Shown piece after piece: positions 59,564 to 64,000 of a DNA stretch of 64,000 nt. The stretch's first letter is position 1. Each line of letters begins with the position of its first letter. The position numbers and the translations under genes were made by a program. Below the pieces are notes generated by a model that saw nothing but the letters and a program-made list of their open reading frames with translations, was not told the DNA's origin and searched no databases. This stretch comes from Larix kaempferi (lineage: Eukaryota > Streptophyta > Pinopsida > Pinales > Pinaceae), in contig BSBM01000597.1 of the NCBI GenBank assembly GCA_027924585.1, positions 5,533,501-5,597,500 of the forward strand, read 5' to 3'.

Positions 59564-60209
59564 TGTTGAATTTTCAGAATTTACTTCAATCTGATCTAGG
59601 ATCTTAACTGAGAGAACAACATGTATAGCATATCTACAGCATATCAATCATGGAGACAATAATGCAAGCACACAAGAGACACAAAGATTTACTTGGGGAA
59701 AACCATAAAGGTGAAAAACCCCAATAACTTCCTCAGAGATAGATAGAGCAATGATACAACCATGAGAGATAGACATAACCTAGCAGTAGATCCTCCTCCT
59801 CCAAAAGTGCGCCACTCCTCCTTGAGTGCATGTGTGAGAAGTGAGTGAGTAAATAGAGTGCCTCTCGCACTCTATTTATACTTGACTTGACTTGCCTTTT
59901 TGCCTAACTCATGTAGGCTCGAACTTAACCACATAACATAATGCTGACTGGGATGACCCCCAATAGGGTGGTCTAATAACCCTTTGACCCACATGGCCGA
60001 CCCCCAATAGGGTGGTCTAATAACCCTTTGACCCACATGACTTATACAGGGCCGACCCCAAACAAGGTGGTCTAATAACCCATCAAGTATAAGTTACGAC
60101 ACTTACAATATAAATAACGACACTTCCTTATAGAGGAATAATACCATCTCTATAGGAATACAATATACATATATGTGAAATACATTCCGAATTTACATGT
60201 ACATCAACA
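59564..60209 (-). repeat. Copia 3' LTR (646 bp)
   Basis: Ends TGTTGAATTTT...CATCAACA (6 bp terminal inverted repeat TGTTGA/TCAACA). AAGATTTACTTGGGGAAAAC near 59685 is typical LTR R/U5 wording. Three imperfect repeats with GGTGGTCTAATAACCC lie at 59955-60085. Confidence 0.85.
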
Positions 60210-60221
60210 CTCCCTCTTAAC
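60210..60221 (-). promoter_or_regulatory. Polypurine tract
   Basis: The minus strand reads GTTAAGAGGGAG just before the LTR start TGTTGATG. Confidence 0.82.
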
Positions 60222-60470
60222 TAGGAAGGTATTTCTCAGCACAGTTCTTCTAGCACAAGTCATCTTCTCTGGATCATCGTCACTGGATAATCGTCATCGA
60301 GTCATCATCATCGTCACTGCTGCTGCTATCTCAATCAATCTCTGAATCTACTCGTCATAGGAAGTTCTACAGAGCCAGTCCTTTTTCATATTGGATGTAG
60401 GCCCACCACATGCAGGTCTTCATCATCACTGGCCATACTGTGGAATCCTCAGGACTTATTACGTGCGTCA

Positions 60471-61055
60471 CAAAACCTCGAAAGATCATCCCAGGATGTT
60501 ACGGGTACACAACTCCGACCTATAGGATCTCCCAGGGCGCTATTACATGTGACCCCACCACAAAACCTCGAAAGAGCATCCCAGGATGTTACGGGTACAC
60601 AACTCCAACCTGAAGGATCTCCCAGGGCACAAATTACATGTGGTCACCACAAAACCTAGAAAGAGCATCTCAGGATGTTACGGGTACACAACTCCGACCT
60701 GAAATCTCCCAGGGCACAAATTACATGTGGTCATGGCAAAACCTCGAAAGAGGATTTCAGGATGTTACGGGTACACAACTCCGACCTGAAATCTCCCAGG
60801 GAACAAATTACATGCCATAGGACAAAACCTCGAAAGAGCATCTGCCAGATATCCCAGGGCACAAATTACATGCCATAGGAAAAACCTCGAAAGACTATCT
60901 GCAGATCTCCCAGGGAACAAATTATATGTCCTCCCAAGCAAAACCTCGAAAGAGCATTTGCCAGATGTCCCAGGGCACCGAATTACATGCCATAGGAAAA
61001 ACCTTGAAAGACCATCTGCAAATCTCCCAGGGCACAAATTACATGCTTATCTGCA
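60471..61055. repeat. Compound tandem repeat (86-90 bp and 58 bp units)
   Basis: AAAACCTCGAAAGA-type words mark unit starts near 60471, 60561, 60650, 60737, 60823, 60881, 60939 and 60997: four spacings of 86-90 bp, then three of about 58 bp. Long units contain CCAGGATGTTACGGGTACAC, short ones lack it. Every unit ends with CTCCCAGGG..CAAATTACATG. Confidence 0.85.
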
Positions 61056-61089
61056 CAACCTGTTCCACGACCACAGAGTATCAAACTGA

Positions 61090-61690
61090 TACTCACCATA
61101 CATCATCCTGATGTATCCATGATCATCCTGATCATCATCACTGCAACGTCCTGCTGCATGTCATTTGGAGCAACATCCTGAAGCTCGTTACTCATGATCA
61201 TCCTGATCATCACTACAACATCCTGCTGCATGTCATCATACATGATCCACCTGATCATCAATGCATCTACCTGATGCATACCAAGTATCTACCTGATACA
61301 TATCATACATGATCCACCTGATCATCAATGTATCCACCTGATACAAATACAAATACATGATACATATCACCATACATGATCCACCTGATCATACAATGTA
61401 TCCACCTGATACATATACAGATACATGGTCCAAGCATCCAACATGATGCATATACAAAATACATACACATGATCCAACTGATCATATCCAGCATCAACAT
61501 GATGCGTACATACATACATAAATGATCCAACTGATCATATCCAGCATCCAACATGATGCGTACATACATACATAAAATGATCCAACTGATCATATCCAAG
61601 CATCCAACATGATGCGTACATACATACATAAAATGATCCAACTGATCATATCCAAGCATAAACCAGAACATCATCCTGATGCTCATCATC
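61090..61690. repeat. Array of short palindromes joined by CACCT/CAACT spacers
   Basis: The array is built from small inverted repeats such as GATC-CACCT-GATC, GTATC-CACCT-GATAC and TGATC-CAACT-GATCA. In the right part a 55-60 bp unit (ATGATGCGTACATACATACA plus a GATC palindrome) repeats three to four times (61500-61650). It lies between pol and the PPT of the copia element. Confidence 0.75.
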
Positions 61691-61764
61691 CAGCGCTTAG
61701 ATCCACAGCCATGTGAAGGATCCTCCTTCCAACATGCTTGGAATGGCTTCAGCAAATGTGTCCA

Positions 61765-62770
61765 TCACTTCTTCCTCGAAGTGTCCTCGATCTGAAGAAC
61801 GCCAAGCCTCTCTCTGAAGTACTCGAACTTCACCCTAGCTAGTGGCTTCGTCAACACATCTGCAATCTGCTCGTCCGTCGCAACATACAGGAGCTTCACC
61901 GCTCCTCTCTGCACCATATCCCTGATATAGTGATACTTTATCTCTATGTGTTTCGACCTGTCATGAAACACTGGGTTCTCGGACAGATTCACACAACTCT
62001 GGTTATCACAAAAGATACCAGTAGCCTCCAACGGGAGATCAAATAACTCAGACAGTAGCTTCCGTAGCCATACTGCCTCACAACTAGCTGAACAGGCTGC
62101 AACATACTCTGCCTCAGCGTAGCACCCATATGTGCTCTTCCTATCTGCAGCACTGCCAACCCAATCTGAATCAACATAACCCTATAGGTTAAACTTTTGA
62201 TCCGCCTCATACCTGAGTCCATAATCCACTGTACCCTTCAGGTACCTCAGAACATGCTTTACAGCAACTACGTGAACACTCCTCGGATCCGTCAGGAACT
62301 GGCTCAAGTTGTTCACAGCAAAGCAAATGTCTGGTCTCGTGTTCGTCAAGTACATCAAGGACCCAATCATCTGACGATACAAAGAGACATCAACCGGCTC
62401 AGATGAAGAATCACATAGAAGCTTCAGATTTGATGCCATAGGTGTGGCCATGGCCTTGCAATCCATCATCCCGAACCTCTTCGGGATCTCTACTGCAGAC
62501 TTCCCTTGTCCAAGGAATATTCCATCACTCTGCCACATGCCAAAAACAAATAGTGCATCATCCCCAAGTTCCTCAACTCGAACTCGGCAACAAGCTTCCG
62601 CTGCGTGTCGGCAATCAATCTATCCTCACCTGATACAAATAGGTCATCCAAATAGTAGTATCGCTGGATTGCCTTCCTCAACCTTGTAGAAAAGGTTGGA
62701 ATCCGCTTTATTCTTGGTAAAGCCCAAGCTGGATAGAAAGATGTCTATCCTACCATATCAAGTTCTGCAC
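61765..62770 (-). pseudogene. Ty1/copia reverse transcriptase C-terminus and RNase H
   Basis: The minus strand reads DIFLSSLGFTKNKADSNLFY, then a frameshift and YYLDDLFVSGEDRL (YLDD in place of the usual YVDD catalytic box), then GMMHYLFLACG, another shift, SDGIFLGQGKSAVEI, FGMMDCKAMATPMASNLKLL, YRQMIGSLMYLTNTRPDICF and VDSDWVGSAADRKST. RNase H follows: AEAEYVAA, FCDNQSCVNLSENPVFHDRS, KHIEIKYHYIRDMVQRG and ADVLTKPLARVKFEYFRERL. About 30 codons are missing between RKSTYGC and AEAEY, and there is a stop before GYVDSDW. The stop at 61765 ends pol. It copies RNA into DNA in intact relatives; here it is dead. Confidence 0.88.
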
Positions 62771-62789
62771 ACATATATGACTACACCAT

Positions 62790-63080
62790 GCTGTCTTGGA
62801 ATCCATCTGGTGCATCTTCTATTTCATCACTTTTGTATTTCTCAATGCTGCCATCTGTAACATGCTTGATCTGATAGTTCTATTTGGAAGTCACAACAGA
62901 CTTCCCTTTAGCTTTTGGGATCGCATCCCAAACATCATTCTTCGTGATCGATGGATCATGGCATTCCATTTCTTCATCCCAGATCCTGGGAACTTCAATA
63001 TCTTCAATAGATATCTTTGTTGCTGGAACAAATGTTGTAGTCCTTTTGTAGGTGAAGATATACGGTCTTTCCTACAAAAA
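62790..63080 (-). pseudogene. Ty1/copia reverse transcriptase N-terminus
   Basis: The minus strand reads SITKNDVWDAIPKAKGKSVV, then TSK-stop-NYQIKHVTDGSIEKYK, the entry segment of copia RT (family pattern NDVW..VP...GK.VV.SKW.YKIKH..DGSIEKYKAR). It is separated from the later RT part by a deletion that removes the fingers and part of the palm. Confidence 0.8.
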
Positions 63081-64000
63081 CAGGTTAAATTGCATGATTA
63101 GAAACATCTCATAATTTTCAGAACAAATTCTTACACATAAAGAAATATGTCATACATTCATGCAATTATCTTTAGCCAATGCTTCAATACAACATTTATC
63201 CATATCCTGTAACTTTCTAGATGTCTTCCAATCTCTACCAGAACATTGTTAAGAGTGTGCACAACTCCCAACATGTCAGGAAAGAGGTTTCATTCTAGAT
63301 AAGTAGCAAAGGAATGTTGTGCAGTGTCATAGGCCACTTACCCATGTATATTAGTAATATACTGTTCATCAATGCAACTATTCTAATATGCACAATACAT
63401 ATCCTAAGTCTAGGAACATGAGCATATACATCATTGAACAATTTTATTTAAACAAACAAATATGCAAGAAATTAAAATACTTATCTTTGTTTGTTCATTG
63501 GGTGGACTCCCTCTGAGTCTTTGCTTCCTTACAGGAGCTGCTAGAGTCCTAATCTGAAGTAGCTTCTTCTACACCTTTCTGTTGTGGAAAGATGGTCAAC
63601 TCCCTGTGAATATCTGCATCGTTGCAGAAACTACTGAAGTGTGTTCCTTTGCTTTCTTGCAGGAACAACTGGACTGTGCTCCCTCTTGATCTTTGCTTCC
63701 TGGATTACCTGTTCTTGAACTCATATTCATCCTTGGTTCCTATGCATGCTTATTAGTATCATGATTGTGTTATCCTTGTGATCTCATATAAAATCATACA
63801 TTCATTAGTATACTATTAAAACACAATAATCTCAAGCATGTATAGTCATGATCATTTCAAACAGAAAATAATAAGCATTAGCATTCAAGGTTTATGTAGG
63901 ATTCTTATGGTTAGTCAAATCATAAGAGACATAACATGTATAAACCTGTAATTACTCAAACCTATGACTCTTCAGGTTAGTTGAATTATCAATCAAGATA
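63081..64000 (-). other. Upstream part of the copia element, not resolved
   Basis: No firm coding. Pyrimidine-rich sequence at 63500-63720 has two related segments (CTCCCTCTGAGTCTTTGCTTC and CTCCCTCTTGATCTTTGCTTC), perhaps the low-complexity linker before RT. The rest is AT-rich. Confidence 0.35.

Larger units (their letters stand above)
59564..64000 (-). mobile_element. Ty1/copia retrotransposon, 3' part (5' end beyond the window)
   Basis: Minus-strand order: RT and RNase H (63080-61765), repeat-rich region (61690-60471), polypurine tract (60221-60210), 3' LTR (60209-59564). It inserted into the 11.8 kb duplication copy 2. The 5' LTR and gag are not in the window. Confidence 0.82.

Noticed and set aside
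61303-61755. 150-codon minus-strand frame next to copia RNase H
   Set aside because: It is a translation of the palindromic repeat array and starts after the pol stop codon; low-complexity Met/Ile/Cys/Tyr peptide with no evidence of coding.

Overview
The window looks like repeat-rich intergenic DNA from a large nuclear plant genome. The evidence is nested LTR retrotransposons of both Ty1/copia and Ty3/gypsy type, an initiator-Met-tRNA-like primer site (TGGTATCAGAGC), long AT-rich stretches, microsatellites and no convincing intact host gene. The protein flavours (copia pol with a TKPLARVKFEY-like tail, a Tat-like integrase and RNase H, a plant-mobile-domain-like ORF) remind me of gymnosperm or conifer elements. 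That is an inference; I cannot name the species. There is no rRNA, tRNA, CRISPR or bacterial-type operon.

Layout. 1-5145+: a minus-strand Ty3/gypsy remnant (gag fused by deletion to RT/RNase H) interrupted at 996-3981 by a young non-autonomous copia-type element with 700 and 791 bp LTRs, PBS, PPT, an AATCT target duplication and one ORF (gag-like head, unknown repeat-bearing tail). 5.2-12.7 kb: mostly unassignable AT-rich DNA. 12739-21020: a large non-autonomous element as LTR-internal-LTR-internal, with 2.0 kb LTRs. It encodes one long unknown ORF (about 800 codons if lesions are ignored) and no pol. 21.0-24.4 kb: a possible solo LTR, then very AT-rich sequence with a decayed tandem array.

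The right half is dominated by duplication. 24377-35940 recurs at 47789-59562 (about 11.6 kb, same orientation), and 38498-42878 recurs, internally deleted, at 45500-47787; the two second copies abut. The 11.6 kb unit holds a copia RNase H end with its LTR, a gypsy 3' LTR with gag debris, a G/C-homopolymer foldback, a second LTR end with PPT, a promoter-like block and the first exon of a plant-mobile-domain-like gene. In the first copy that gene continues to about 37394 on the + strand, opposite a minus-strand Tat-like integrase tail and an uninterrupted RNase H ORF (37615-38028). Between the copies lie a degenerate gypsy gag-protease-RT fragment and LTRs.

59564-64000: the 3' end of another minus-strand copia element. 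Its LTR start sits where the second 11.6 kb copy stops. Long tandem and hairpin repeats separate its RNase H from its 3' LTR.

Functionally nothing here works as a pathway. The coherent theme is parasitic DNA: elements without pol that keep long ORFs and must be mobilised in trans, and a Tat-type element carrying an antisense, apparently spliced passenger gene. The best candidates for something undescribed are the two unknown passenger ORFs (1852-3003 and 14822-17372), the plant-mobile-domain-like antisense gene and the foldback at 30008-30330.
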